Positions 49,439 through 61,589 of a DNA stretch of 64,000 nt are shown one piece after another. The position numbers and the translations under genes were made by a program. This DNA is from Basidiobolus meristosporus CBS 931.73 (Eukaryota; Basidiobolomycota; Basidiobolomycetes; Basidiobolales; Basidiobolaceae), in contig MCFE01000109.1 of assembly GCA_002104905.1 (NCBI GenBank), positions 1-64,000 on the forward strand, written 5' to 3'. The stretch's first letter is position 1, and every line of letters starts with the position of its first letter. Under the pieces are notes generated by a model. That model did not search any database and was not told the DNA's origin. It saw only the letters and a list, made by a program, of their open reading frames with translations.

Positions 49439-49807
49439 GGTTGCTTGGGGTGTCCGGCGGATCTCCGGCCGTATATATACCCATGTGGGCAGGAGAATCG
49501 AACCCACTCATCCGTACTTACATCGACGTCGCCCTTGATTCCCACCTAGTCATCCGGTTTTCTTCCCGTGACGTATATCCCACTCTCATTGTCGGAGGTA
49601 TGAGTGATTCGAAGTCGGCCACCTGCCCAATGGATCCAACTTGCGTCATGTATATAGACGCGACACCGGTGGTGGTTGGGTGATGGTGACGACAACAGCG
49701 ATGATGTGTCCCTTGTGCCCTTGCTCCCTGCAGGATTGATGTCACAACTGCTTTTCCCGGACTTGTGTCAACTGGTGGATCTCCCCCTGATCGACCATAG
49801 TGTACGT

Positions 49808-49853
49808 CATCTACCGTTGCATCTCTGGTTCATCTACCGTTGCATCTCTGGTT
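49808..49853. repeat. Perfect 23-bp tandem duplication
   Basis: CATCTACCGTTGCATCTCTG plus GTT occurs twice in direct succession. Non-coding. Confidence 0.92.
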
Positions 49854-50079
49854 CATCCCACGATCCCTAACCTCCTCCAGTGGCAGATTTCCCTTCATCA
49901 GGGACGACCGGTTAATTGAGGACCACAGGTCAGTGAGCGGGCTAGGGTCGCTTCGCCTTGGCCCCCCATCCAATGAAAATCTGCCAGACCGGGATCCCCC
50001 AGCTCTCTTCGCTGGTATCCCTACTCGAGTCGCAAGTGGCTGGTTTGGCTCCACATTCGTTCCTGCTCACTAAGATCAT

Positions 50080-50600
50080 AGTCTACAAATCTTAGAGAGT
50101 TCTGCCCAAATTTCTTGTATTTTGCTGAGATATTCCAAGATCAGACATATCTCAAGTCAAATGTGTATCGTATCCACTAAATATCACTTAGTCACTAGAT
50201 CATACTACAAATCTTAGAGAAAACTGCCCATGTTCCTTGTTGGGATTTACCTGGAATATGCTCACCCAAGCATCAGGTACCCAGAACATGAAATATTGAT
50301 AAGTTGCCCAAACAGCCCCAGACTTTGCACACATGTTCTTGGGATCTTCCCAAACATACTCTACAGTTTTGTTTTGCCAACATCATATAAGAATATAAAT
50401 GCTACTTTCACATTCAACAAGTCATTAAGTGAATACTGTATAATACACTTGCTCTCCCAATCACTTCCAATATCTCTAGAACTCCTACAGCACAAAGTGC
50501 TCAGGCTTTGCACACATGCTCTTGGGACTATCCTAAGCACATTCCATGTGTTTGTTTTGCCAATACCATGTAGAAGTATAAATATCACTTGTACATTCAC
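50080..50600 (+). repeat. Cluster of plus-oriented copia LTR fragments
   Basis: 50164-50492 is nearly a complete LTR of the family at 51304 in the opposite orientation, ending CCTACAGCA. 50080-50163 and 50503-50600 are partial copies of its beginning and end. Nested or tandem solo LTRs, all diverged. Confidence 0.8.
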
Positions 50601-50609
50601 CCCCAGAAA

Positions 50610-51303
50610 AAAATGAATAAACGCCAGCAGAATACCAACCTAATATCCAGTGAATTCCAACATTCCCAACAGTGACAACTCCTAATATCTCAGGTACTAG
50701 TCTCATAGCAGTCAGGCAGACATTCTGTCAAGGGGGAGACTAGGTCAACTAGCATCCATACCAAATTTTGTAATCAGCTGCCCTTTATTTCTACCAAAAA
50801 TTGCAACCAAAAGGTTGTAGCAGAAATACCATCAGAATGGCTGCTGAATACCAGCTAAAGATCCAATCAAATCTAACTTCAAGAGTTTTCATTGGGTCAT
50901 TAAATTAATGAGCAGCAGTTGCTTAATCTATCCCTGTAAGAAAAAACTGGGATAATCCTATCAAAAGGCTATCAGAAAGTTTAAATCAGGTGACCAAGTG
51001 ATATTGGTGCCATCAGGACACCATATAAAAACTGTTGGGAAAAATTGCACCTCAGATTCCCCAAAAAACCTACTGAGTACTAAGCAAGACTGAGTAGAGA
51101 ATGGATGCAGTGGCAGCAGCAATCTACAGTTCAGCTTTATGCTTGTAGTATAGCTACCCAAATTCTGTCACAAATTCCTTGCATAAATGCTCTAGATGCA
51201 CCAAACTGGTACTAGTGATCTGCTTCTGGATAAAAACTCCTACAATGTCCACATATGATTTCCAATGCTTTCAGTGTACTCTGTGTAGTAATTGCTTCAG
51301 AAG
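50610..51303. repeat. CpG-poor repeat DNA; 51095-51303 recurs at 58225-58430
   Basis: No gene. The 3' part shares long landmarks with 58225-58430 (CAGCTTTATGCTTG, TCCACATATGA, TGGCTTCAGAAG-like end), about 75% by eye. The identity of this family is unclear. Confidence 0.65.
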
Positions 51304-51652
51304 TGTTGTAAGAGTCTTGGAGATATTGGAACTGATTTGGAGGACAAGTAGATTATGTGGTTTTCACTTAATGATTGATTGAATGTAAAAGTAGTATTTA
51401 TACTTTTACCTGGTCTTGGCATTACCAACATGTAGAATAGGTTACGAAAGGTCCCAAGAACATGTGTGTAAGGTTTGGGGCTGTTTGGACAACTTATCAA
51501 ATTTTCATGTTCTGGGTACCTGGTATTTTGGTGAGAATATTTGAAGTAAATCCCAACAAGGAATTTGGTCAGTATTCTCTGGGATTTGAGGGTAATGATC
51601 TAAGTGACTAAGTTAGATGAATATTTAGGTGGAAATACAAATTATTACAACA
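51304..51652 (-). repeat. 3' LTR of the copia element
   Basis: 349 bp with inverted ends TGTTGTAA / TTACAACA. Preceded in the element by polypurine tract GAGTGGGAG (51653-51661). Confidence 0.92.
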
Positions 51653-51663
51653 CTCCCACTCAG

Positions 51664-52987
51664 CTAAATGTTCATACTGACTAGCCCTAATTTTGACCTA
51701 TGATATTCAAACTTGTCTCTAGCTAATGGTTTGGTAAATATGTCTGCAATCATTTCATCTGAAGGACAGTAAACTAAGCTAACTAAGTTATTCTCTATAG
51801 CTTCATGTATGAAATGATGTCTAATATCTATGTGCTTAGTTCTAGCATGAAAAGTTGGATTTCTACCTAATTGTATACATCCTTGATTATCCTTAACCAC
51901 ATTGCTTCTTTTGTAGCTTCACAGGCTGCCATGTACTCTGCCTCTGTGGTAGAAAGTGCTGCAGTTGGTTGCTTTCTTGAGTGTTGTGCATTGACATTTA
52001 AAACTTGGCCAGTTTCACTTTGTAAGAAAATCTAGTACCCTAACTGATTTTCCCTAACCAAAACATAACTAATCCCTGTTATGGTTTATTTTATCACTTC
52101 TCAGAATCTATTTTAGCTGTCACACCTAATCAATTATCATGTGGTCATTACATCCTCAACTGATCTGCTAAGCATTTCCAAGTGATTGGTCTTCTAAGAT
52201 TTATCCAACCACTTAGTAGTTGCCAAGACATCAGCTGATAAATGATGCAATTTTTCATTTATCTTATGCACCTATCAACACCCCAGCAGATTTCAATTAG
52301 TCCAGTCTCTTGGCGCTTACTAATGCAACTCAATCAGAAAAGTATATATAAACTTTACTGAACCTTTTGGTTTAGTGTGTATCTCAACAAAACTAAGAGT
52401 TCAATAAATCCATTCTAGTTTCAACCCAAGCTTAGCATTTCTAGCACTCTCAAGAACACCAAGCCTAGCCTGCATAGCAAACCTACTCTGTTGCCTTTAT
52501 AGCCCAACTCAGCTATACATAAGACCAATATTTGACCAGAACCTCTCTGCTAATATTTCTGTCACTCTTGACAATTCTAAGATTCTGCACTTAGTTGTCA
52601 CTTAGGTTCAGTTAACTTGTTCAGAGTTTTATAACACTTTTCTCTTGGATACAACATTGAGTTCCATGAAATTGCTCCCTTACAGTAAAGAAAGGTGTAT
52701 CCTGTGGTAAATCTTCTCTCTACCAAATTTTGTCCCCAATTAGCATCAGAGTATCCCACAAGATCCTGTTCTGAGTCCTTCTAAGTGTATCTTAAGCAGA
52801 TATCAGCAGTTCCTTTTAGATATCTAAAAATCTGCTTAACTGCTGCAATATGATCAGATCCATAGTTCTGATTATGTTGGCTGACACCTCCCACTGAATA
52901 TGAGATATCTGGACATGTTCCAAGCATAATATACATCAGACTGCCAACTATAGATTGATAAGGAAAGTCATGGCTTCCAGATGGCAC
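51664..52987 (-). pseudogene. Copia RNase H, split by a solo LTR
   Basis: The 5' part (52987-52657) encodes PYQSIVGSLMYIMLGTCPDISY and a GYSDANWG...TTGYTF...GAISWNS region. The 3' part (51981-51664) encodes KQPTAALSTTEAEYMAACEATKEA, then ARTKHIDIRHHFIHEAI and ADIFTKPL. Removing 51982-52656 plus one target copy makes the two parts continuous in frame. Further stops exist. Marks the C-terminus of Pol. Confidence 0.9.
51982..52656 (+). repeat. 675-bp solo LTR inserted in copia RNase H, with TSD TTGAG
   Basis: Begins TGTTGTGC and ends GGATACAACA. TTGAG stands at 51977-51981 and again at 52657-52661, a perfect 5-bp target duplication. TATATATAAAC and AATAAA signals suggest plus orientation. Belongs to a different LTR family from the host element. 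Excision in silico restores the RNase H frame. Confidence 0.93.
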
Positions 52988-53005
52988 CAGGCTCTCTTGA
53001 TTTGG

Positions 53006-53653
53006 TTAAGTTTTGACCAAGTTAAGGTTTGTCTCCATTGGGGTAGCTGCCAGTTTACAGTCTTCCATTTTGTACTTCTTTAGTATATCTTGAATATACT
53101 TGGATTGGCTTAGGGTAACAGTCTGGGTACTTCTGTCTATGGAGAACTTAATCCCTAAGTAGTAACTAAGGTCTCCTAGATTGGATATCTTGAACTCCTT
53201 AGATAGGCTGGATTTAATCTCTTCCAATGTTTCTAGGTTATTGGTAGCTATAATAAGATCATCCACATATAGAACTAGTAGAACTGGATTTGCTCTATTT
53301 GGCTTATAGTATATACTATAGTCAGGATTACTCCTTTTGAAACTCAAAGATTCCAAATAAGAATCTATCTTGCAATTCCGAGCTCTTGATGATTGTTTGA
53401 GACCATATAGTGACTTTTTAAGCTTGCAGACCAAATAGGGGTTATTTTGGTCAGCAAACCCATCAGACTGGTCCATATACATGTCCTCATTAAGTTCTTC
53501 ACTTAAAAATGCAGTTTTCACATCCATTTGTTGAATAAAAAACTTATACTTGGCTGCAATAGCCAATATTAATCTGATGGAATTAAACTTGGCTACCGGT
53601 GCAAAGGTCTCAGTATAGTCAAGTCCTTTTGTTTGACAGTATCTTTTGGCCAC
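53006..53653 (-). pseudogene. Copia reverse transcriptase fragment
   Basis: 215 codons open: ARYCQTKGLDYTETFAPVAK-like start (AKRYCQTKG), MDVKTAFL, LKKSLYGLKQSSRA, and the catalytic LYVDDLII. Upstream (53711-54073) lies the RT N-terminal part (EYQALMENRTWDLVKLP) in another frame. Broken, not functional. Confidence 0.92.
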
Positions 53654-54159
53654 AAGTCTTGCTTTGGATCTCTCAATTGTACCATCAGCCTTGTGTTTTG
53701 TCTTGAAGACTCATCTGCATCCAATTGATTTTTGGTTGATTGGTAATTTGACTAAGTCCCAAGTTCGATTTTCCATCAAGGCCTGATATTCCTCAGTCAT
53801 TGCAGAGCTCAAAAACTTTGTCTGAGAGCTATTTAGGACCTCTTTGACAGTCTGGTGCTCATCAATATGGACTGAATAGGCATAGGCTAAGTTTGTACCC
53901 ACATTGATATAGTAATATGTGCTATTTCTTGTGCAAATTTGGATCTCCAGGCATTTGATACTGGAATGATCACTTCTGGGATATTCCTGGGCACTTCTCC
54001 AGGCTGAACCACGGTTGTAGAGTCCTCTGGAGTGAAAAATCATCATTGTTTTGCTCTGATTCAATACTGACAATTGGTGGACTTGAAATCAGATTTTTGT
54101 CATCATCTGATGTCATTTTTTGGGATAATTTTGAATTTTCATCAAACAGCACATCCCTG

Positions 54160-55242
54160 GACTTGATTAGCTTCTTTGCTTTGGTATTGTAGAGTCTTTA
54201 TGCTTTACTCTCATTGCAGTAACCCAAAAATATGCAATTTACACTTTCTGGCTCAAATTCTGACTGATTTCTGGACAGTTTCTTGGCATATGCTGTACAC
54301 TCTAGTATTCTTAGATGTTCTGCATTTGGTCTGTATTCATACCATGTTTCAAATGGAGTAGAATCACAAAGTATTCTGTTATAACTCCACTTTTAAGATA
54401 TACAGCAGTGGCAACTGATTCCACCCAAAAATCAAAAGATAATCTTTATTCATGGATCATAGATTGTGCCATATCAACTATTGATCTGTTAGCACGTTCT
54501 GCTACTCCATTTTGCTGTGCGGTGTATAGTACAGTAGTCTCTTGCTTTATCCCATGAATTTTGCAGAAGTGGATGAAAAGTTTTGAGGTATATTCTCCAC
54601 CATTGTCAGAGAGTATTTTCTTGATTTTTTCACCAGTTTCTCTCTCCACCATGACTTTGAGCTCCCTGAACTTAGACAGAGCTTGTACCTTTCTCTCCAT
54701 GAAGTAGACCCATGTGCATCTTGTATAATCATCAATAAAAGTGATTAAATACTTCATCCTGCCTAAGGATAAATTTTGCATCGGTCCACACAGATCTGAG
54801 TGAATTAGATCTAATTTTCTCTTAGTTTTGATCAACCCAGAGCTCTTGAGCAGTTTCTGGCTTGTTTCCCATATATGCAGGCTTCACAGTGCTCCAAACT
54901 AGCTGGGGGATTAAGTTTTACTCCAGAAATTAGCTGATCTTTGATCACTTTGCGCAGATAAACAAAATTGATGTGCCAAAATTTCCTGTGCCAAAGCATT
55001 GGTGTTTCTACATTTAAGTTACTTATATTGGCTTTTAGATATGTTGGAATACAGTTCAACTTGTATAGATTCTGATCTCTGATACCCAAAGCAGTATTGG
55101 CACCATTTTGATCAGTGATCTTGCATCCAGAATTCTCAAAGCTGAAGCTGAGTCCTTCTGCTGTGGCTTTGCTTACAAATAGTATGTTTTTGGCTATTTC
55201 TGGTACATAAGACTTGTTCCATTGTACCGCGCCAGAGCGCAC
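54160..55242 (-). pseudogene. Copia integrase remnants
   Basis: 54832-55242 encodes the pre-integrase zinc region (LWHRKFWHINFVYLRKV..CEACIYGKQ). 54446-54835 encodes the core with DLIHSDLCGPM, FIDDYTRC, LSDNGGEY and QNGVAERANRS (D, D, E residues present). The C-terminal continuation toward 54160 (IFLGYCNESKA, KLIKSRDVLFDE) has stops. Confidence 0.92.
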
Positions 55243-56305
55243 AGCGCAATCCGCGGTTGCAAAGAACGATTGGGCGTGATATTATAGCTACCAGAAGGCA
55301 GGATTGTTCTTGGACAATTTTGCACTATGCAGGACAATCTTGCACACTATGGCACAATCTGACACAATGAGGTTGGCGCAGATGATTGCGCCAACTTGTA
55401 ATGTATGCATCACGTGCGGGATTGGATACCGCTATAATGGCAGGTAAAATCCGGTATTTGGATATGTTTCTTTAATGTAAATGGAAATAAATGTGTATCA
55501 CACTATAAACTATACTGATACTTACCATTTTGGTTACCCTCACTCCAATTGGACGGTATCTCAGTGATTAATTGGTCCAAAAGTATCCTGAAGCTGGCAG
55601 CCCCCAATAGGCTCATTGACTACAGAAAAAGCTACCTGATTTGCCATCAAATATCCCATTTTGCCCATTGAGCAAGTAAATCCCTGATCCTAGTGATGGG
55701 ACAAGGTGTCATAGCTAGCATGCAAGCAATTGTGCAGGTGCAAAACAGATCCAATAGCTGCACTGGTATTACAGATGATGTATATATATGCAGGGTGTTT
55801 ATTTATAGGGGTTCTGTCTCAAATGTGAGACGACCTTGATATTACTTATATCAAAAATTTGATGATCACTGATTTGTGATGGCTCAATTTGGATTGCAAA
55901 AAAAAAGGGTTGGTGGGATCATTACAAATGTGAGCAATTCAAAGCAATTGCATCATCTTCTCCCGGGTTTTTTTCTCACAGGGATTACTACTGAAGCATT
56001 TGGTAGTGACTCACTTTGCACACCTATACTACTTCCTGGCTGACTATCATCTTGGCTACTTGTGTATTTGTAGTCAGTATTTTGCCTCCTAGTTGATGAG
56101 TGCAATGCTGCAGCTTGGCCGCGCTGAATTGCTCTGACTGAACCAACTGAACCGGCCTGTAGTGCCATGCACTGACGCGTTCTTTTACTTGCCAAGGGCT
56201 CCGGTGGTTGAGGCACTTCACGTTGGTCATCATCAGTCAGTTCACCAGAAGTAACTTGCTGATGGTCAGGCAAAACGGCACATGCAGGCGCGCCTTGACG
56301 CGTTG
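55215..56305. repeat. Foreign insertion in the copia element replacing protease
   Basis: Gag reading stops at about 56306 and the pre-integrase reading resumes at about 55210; between them no copia zinc knuckle or protease can be found. The block has CpG-containing, GC-richer ends (CCGCGCCAGAGCGCACAGCG near 55230; GGCGCGCCTTGACGCG near 56288) and a perfect 9-bp hairpin GTTGGCGCA/TGCGCCAAC at about 55372-55396. A 106-codon ORF (56273-55953, minus) is not recognised. No clean target duplication found. Confidence 0.65.
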
Positions 56306-56886
56306 AGACCTCCTTTGTTGGTTATCATTGCTTATTAAAGCATTTTCTTCTTCCTTCTTATTTGCACTTAATTTTCTTAATTCTTCTTCTAGGAGCCTTC
56401 CATAAATGTAATTTAAGGTCAAATCTTCAGTTCTGGACTCTAGGGCTGATACAAGGCCCTGATACTTGTCTGTCAGGTTATTCAGGATGGTAACTATTGC
56501 ATCCTCATCAGTAGTTGGTATGCCCACAGATTCCATTTCATCCAGCAGCAAGGTAATTCTGCTAATTAGATTTTTCATTTCTTCTCCTGGCAACATCTTT
56601 GCAGTAAAGAATTCCTGTCACAGATACATTTTCTTAGCAGCTGAACATGACTGATAGGGGTCTTCTAATGTCTTCTAGGCATTTTTTGCTGTTTTTGCTC
56701 TTGAGCATTGAATTAGCAATTTGTCTTTAACATTAAGGCAAATGCAGTTAAGAACACTTTGTTCTTTCTTCTGGTACTTTAAGGCTTCCTCTCCCATGTT
56801 TTTAGGAGGGCATTCTTCTCCCATGACAATATCCCAGAGTCCTCTTTCTTGTAGCAGCATCTTCATCTTCACCTTTCACACTTGAT
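56237..56886 (-). pseudogene. Copia Gag remnant
   Basis: MKMLLQERGLWDIVMGE (56872-56820), then LPGEEMKNLISRITLLLDEM..LLEEELRKL (from 56596), typical of copia Gag (UBN2-type). Stops and a frame change separate the halves; a TGA replaces a conserved Trp just before the first segment. Confidence 0.85.
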
Positions 56887-56966
56887 AGTTAGATCCATTC
56901 AACTTTTCAGCAGAGAGAGAAGTTCCAGTAATAGCAGTAGTAGACTTTGCAGAGAGTGATAGCTTT

Positions 56967-56980
56967 GGACTCATAACCCA
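56967..56980 (-). other. Copia primer-binding site complementary to the initiator tRNA-Met anticodon arm
   Basis: Plus strand GGACTCATAACCCA equals the anticodon stem-loop of initiator tRNA-Met (GGGCTCATAACCC in yeast) with one difference, and abuts the 5' LTR. The copy at 32-46 retains GGGGCTAATAACC. This is the half-tRNA priming type known from Drosophila copia and yeast Ty5. Confidence 0.8.
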
Positions 56981-57326
56981 TTGTAAGAGTCTTGAAGATA
57001 TTGGAAGTTATTTGGGAGGATAAGTAGATTATGTGGCTATCACTTAATGAGTTATTAAATGTAAAGCAGTATTTATACCATAATTAAGTCTTAGTATACC
57101 AAACTTGTAGAACAGGTTAAGGAAGTTCCCAAGAGAATGTGTGCAAAGTTTGGGGCTGTTTTGACAACTTTGAGAATTCTCATGTTCTGGGGCCTGGTAT
57201 TTTGGTGAAAATATTTTAGGTAAATCCCAACAAAGAATTTGGTTAGTATTCTTTAGGATTTGAAGGTAATGATCTAGGTGACTAAGTTAGGTGAATACTT
57301 AGATGGAATTACAAGTTTTTACAGCA
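56981..57326 (-). repeat. 5' LTR of the copia element
   Basis: Collinear with 51304-51652 but strongly diverged (small indels in the middle). Ends TTTTTACAGCA. Confidence 0.9.
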
Positions 57327-57351
57327 GGACAGATGTTTTTGTGTAACCTTA

Positions 57352-57745
57352 TCCTTTATCATTGCCAGGTCTTTCACTATCACTTTATCTGAGTGCTTCT
57401 TTAATTGAACTACATTTTCACCTTGCTAAATGTTGTGCTGATGCATCTGTTTTGGCCTGTTGGTCCCTTGCTGGGACTCTGTGGGCAACCTGATGCTTCT
57501 TTCCGGCTTGTTTTCAGCTCTCAGCCCACACTGTGACAGGCCATTGAGGTAGCAACCGGTTCTTATCATTGCCAGGTGACTGAGTGCACATTGAGTGGAA
57601 CTGCGCCCTTTTCTTGATAAAAGTTGTGCTGGTGCATCTGTGTCTGCCTGTTGTCCCTCATTGGCACTCTTCCAGCTACCTTATGTCACCTCAATGCTTG
57701 TTTAGAGCTTTCAGCCCTGCTTGTAATGGGCTCATGAGGAGGCCA
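57352..57745. repeat. Diverged tandem duplication, units of roughly 190-210 bp
   Basis: Shared landmarks repeat in order: ATCATTGCCAGGT, TTGTGCTG.TGCATCTGT, CCTGTTG.TCCC, GAGCTTTCAGCCC / CAGCTCTCAGCCC, GGCCATTGAGG / GGGCTCATGAGG. Units start near 57352 and 57566. Non-coding. Confidence 0.7.
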
Positions 57746-60700
57746 CAGTATATTTCTTCTCCCTGCTTGCTTCTAGTCCCCCTTTTATGTGTGCTCTGGC
57801 TCTTCTTTGAGTTAAATCCATATGAAACAGTGTAGAAATTACCTTGTGATTAGGAGCAACCTGGCATACTTTGTTAAAGGTGTCCTGATGAAAATTAGTT
57901 GCTTGTTGTGTCCAAACCAACCATGCATCACTTAACTGATTACCAAAGCATTAGGGCTGCTTAGCTACTTAATGCCATAGGCATAGGTGTATTTATGTGT
58001 ACATCTGTCCTCAGTATTTTTGGCTCTTCCTGGCTGTCCTTCATGTGCTAACTCATCACATCCATGACATACTTGAAAGTAGTATTTGTGATGAGATTGG
58101 GACATGACAGTACCTGCAACTTGACTTGTCATCCTATCTCCCTACATGTCTGCTCCATATGAACCTCCAAATAGGTGAAGCAAGGCCCAAAACTCACTGC
58201 ACACCATAAAAGATGGAGTAGTGCATGAATATAGTAACAGCAGAGATTTATGTGCTCAGCTTTATGCTTGCCGTCTAGCCACTCCAGTTCTGCCACAAAC
58301 TACTACACAACAGCTATAGATGCTTCTAGTTGGTATTGGAAATCTACTTCTGGACAAATATTTCTACAATATCCACATATGACTCCCATAGCTTCCAATG
58401 TACTCTTAGTAGAAATGGCTTCAGAAGGCTACTTGAATAAGTACATATCCAATTCATTCAGTGCTTGCAATTGTATAATTGCATATGCACATGAGTATTG
58501 ATTGGAGCCTGTGAGAAGTACATTGGTTAGCTGATATTGTGTGATATCTTGCAAATTCTCTCAAATATCACTGGTATCCTGAAGGACTCACTTAAGCTCA
58601 ACTGCCCTATTCACAACTTGGTCATTGGTGTAGGGACATTGTTGGCCAGCAAGTGTATTGCCCCCCAGTGGAAAGATTTTACTCCAGCAGATACTTTCAA
58701 TTTCAAGCTTCTCTGGTTTCTCACTAATTCCATACTTTGGCTGGTGGCTTAAGGCTTGCAAACTTTGCTGCACTTGCATACTGGCTTCTGTACATTCTCT
58801 CTGAGGGAATATGATGTTGTCAGTGTTAGTGTTTTGATAGTAATAATATCAATGTGTTCAAGTTATGGGGTGAATCATCTAGATCTTACACATCTGAGGG
58901 CAATTCAATTCAGTGTGTGCAGAGAAGCCAGCTATCTTGCTGATGGCTGGGGCAATGTTTCAAATACAAGACCATCTTCAACCTGCATCAATATTGAATA
59001 AAAGTGAAATAATAGCAATATATTCCTGAGTTTCAGGCAACTTGCCCATGGACAAGACTACATTGAGTTCACACTATCAGAGAGAGACATAGCTTAACCT
59101 TATTCAAGTTTGCTGTGTATGTAATAAATTGCCATAAAAAGGAGAGTATGCAAGAATTAGAAAACACTGATGTGCATATGCAAACTTATTTAATCTTGGC
59201 ATTGTGAGGTTAAGCCACCACATTACATGGGTAAATAGTAGATTAGCTCATAGCTGTGTGGATGCAACAAACAACTAGTCTTATTAAGACAACTTCATCA
59301 AAGTGAGCTGTGTAGCTCCTATACTGTAGCTGAGTTTTACATTTTCTGATAGGGAGTTTACAATAACAGGAACCAGAACACACCTATAAGCGGACTACAT
59401 TCCATCAGGAAGAAGGAATACACTAGCAGTGTACTTAATTGTAATTTACAGTTATTCATGAGGTTTTTATGGCCAAATTGCTAGCAACCAAGCATATTTA
59501 TGTAAAATATATGTAATAGCCGTGATATAAGGCATAATTCAAAGATCTTCTTAAAGGTTTGTAACTGGTGGTACTCTCATAAGCTCATCTTCATAAGTAT
59601 CTAATTACTCCATCAAATGGGCCTGGACTCTACAAAGAGCTGGGTGGAGATGGCATCCTATAGCACTACCAAGAATCACAATTGTATAATTTCTTTAAGG
59701 CCACTGCTGAGTTGTAACATTGCAAGCAGTCCTGATTAATGCTCAGTGAGTTTGAGCAAGCCAAAAGCCAGTCTAGCAGGGGTAAATAGAATGTCTGGCT
59801 CTTAATCTGTATCTAAGGGGCATGAGCACTGCTTTAATTATTGGATCATTATCCAAAACTATAATTTCCCAGATACAAGGTTAAGCCTGTGGATCCCAAT
59901 GTTATAGGTTTGTAAGTCCTTACTACCACCATAAGTTGCAGTGGTTATTCTATGAGTAAGAAGGCTAGCCAGGCGTAGTTTCCATCATTTGTTAGAACTA
60001 ATGCTGATTTTTATGTTCCTGAGTTAATTCCTACTCTGAGTACAAATGGGAGCAACATGTATTCATGCCACCCTTGATGAGGTAATCACTTGCATAGCAT
60101 CTATTTCAATATATGCAGCCTCCCAATGTCTTTGTTATAAGATTTTTTGCTCTTTTATATTGTCATGAGATGCTTTCTGGCCCTGCACACTACTGGGTTA
60201 GAGTCAAAGGAAATCTTGAAGTCTTTTTTCTGGTCAAAGATCCTAAACAAGTATTTCTTAAGTACTTTCCAGCAATCTTTCTAAACATATCCAAGCAAAT
60301 CATGGGGTCTAATTTTCCAGTTTGCCTAAGTGGACACTTGTACTTGTATATATACTGTCAATATATTCATGTGTGTCTAGGTAATCCTAACCTTTGTTGT
60401 AGTCATGTTTGAGATTTATTTTCTGCCTAGCATTTTTCAATTCTTAACAACTTAAGCAAGGTCTCCCCTTTCTTACAAAAGGGGTTTGTGGTTAATGCTC
60501 CTTCTAGCAGTGCAGGTACTAAAACCGTCAGGAATTAGAGAAATGGGTGCCTGGGAAATTTTGTACCTATTTAACAAGTACTGAGTTTTACTAGGGATCA
60601 AGTAGCTGCAGGTTTATAAATTGCCTGACTAGGTGCAGACTATGGCTGCTCCTAGTTGAACCTACAGCTATTGTTTTAGGTGGTAGTAGCATTGTTCTCT

Positions 60701-61217
60701 AATAAAATTTATTAATTGCAACACATTCTGCCTGCTACATATCTGCCAACTAAAGCAACTAATTGGAAGGTCAGCATTGCTATACAGACACACTAAGCTT
60801 GAGTAATATGCAAGTTGACTAAAAGCTGCATCAACTTAATCATTAAGACTGTGATTCAAATACCTATGATATATGCAGACTCAAAATTTTGCTGGTACAA
60901 TACAGTCCGGCATCTAGTCTATAGTATAACAGGATTAATACCATTATGGAAGAGACTAGATTCTTATATAGTGCACGAGATCACTTTAGATACATATGAC
61001 AGCTCAAATGATCAAGGTCATTCTTATCCTATATGTTGTATACTACATGACAGATTCAAGCCAAAAAGTCATACTTGTATATATACTTCCAGAACTCTTC
61101 CACAGTAAGGGAAGCTGAAGACAATATCTTTGTAGGTTTGGCCAAGAAATCAACTGACAAATGTTTGTACAAAGTATAAAAGAACTATTACTTAGGCAAC
61201 CACTTAAGAGTTGTAGA
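57746..61217. other. CpG-depleted repeat-like DNA, no gene seen
   Basis: About 3.5 kb without a supported ORF, apart from the repeat at 58225-58430 shared with 51095-51303. I counted three CpG in 59041-60000. Probably very old transposon sequence. Confidence 0.6.
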
Positions 61218-61589
61218 TGTTATGATACACTTGAATGTTTAAGTTAGATGAGTTTTTAGTCAAATAAACTGGTTTTATGCTTAGCCTGTCAGTAAATCAG
61301 TGTTATCTATCAAATCAGTAGTATTAGTCAGCAGATGTATCAGCTGATCCTTTTCATACAGAAACAGATATTAAGCAGAGTCTAATTAGGTGATGATGAG
61401 GCAATCAAACTGGTCATCAGCCACAAGCTACATTATGAAGTACAATTAGTGAGCAATTGAGCTGGCATGGTGTATACAAGGAGCTGCTGGAACTTCAATG
61501 AAAATCAGTTCAAGTTTTAGTGAATACAATACTAGCTAAACTCCCTATTGCCCTGCAACTCTCAAATCAAGACTTGTAACAGTAGAAGA

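Larger units (their letters stand above)
51304..57326 (-). mobile_element. Decayed copia (Ty1-type) retrotransposon with nested insertions
   Basis: LTRs at 51304-51652 (3') and 56981-57326 (5'), starting and ending TGTTGTAA...TTACAACA. Between them, on the minus strand, are Gag, integrase, RT and RNase H in copia order, all broken by stops and insertions. The primer site next to the 5' LTR matches the anticodon arm of initiator tRNA-Met. Two interruptions are visible: a solo LTR at 51982-52656 and a foreign block at about 55215-56305. No target duplication is evident. LTRs differ at many positions, so the insertion is old. Confidence 0.93.

Noticed and set aside
49077-49511. 144-codon Arg/Gly-rich ORF
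   Set aside because: Overlaps the 73-aa ORF that has the correctly placed TATA box; composition looks like an off-frame reading.
49485-49515. tRNA B-box-like GAATCGAACCC
   Set aside because: No cloverleaf can be drawn; it lies upstream of the small hydrophilic-protein gene.
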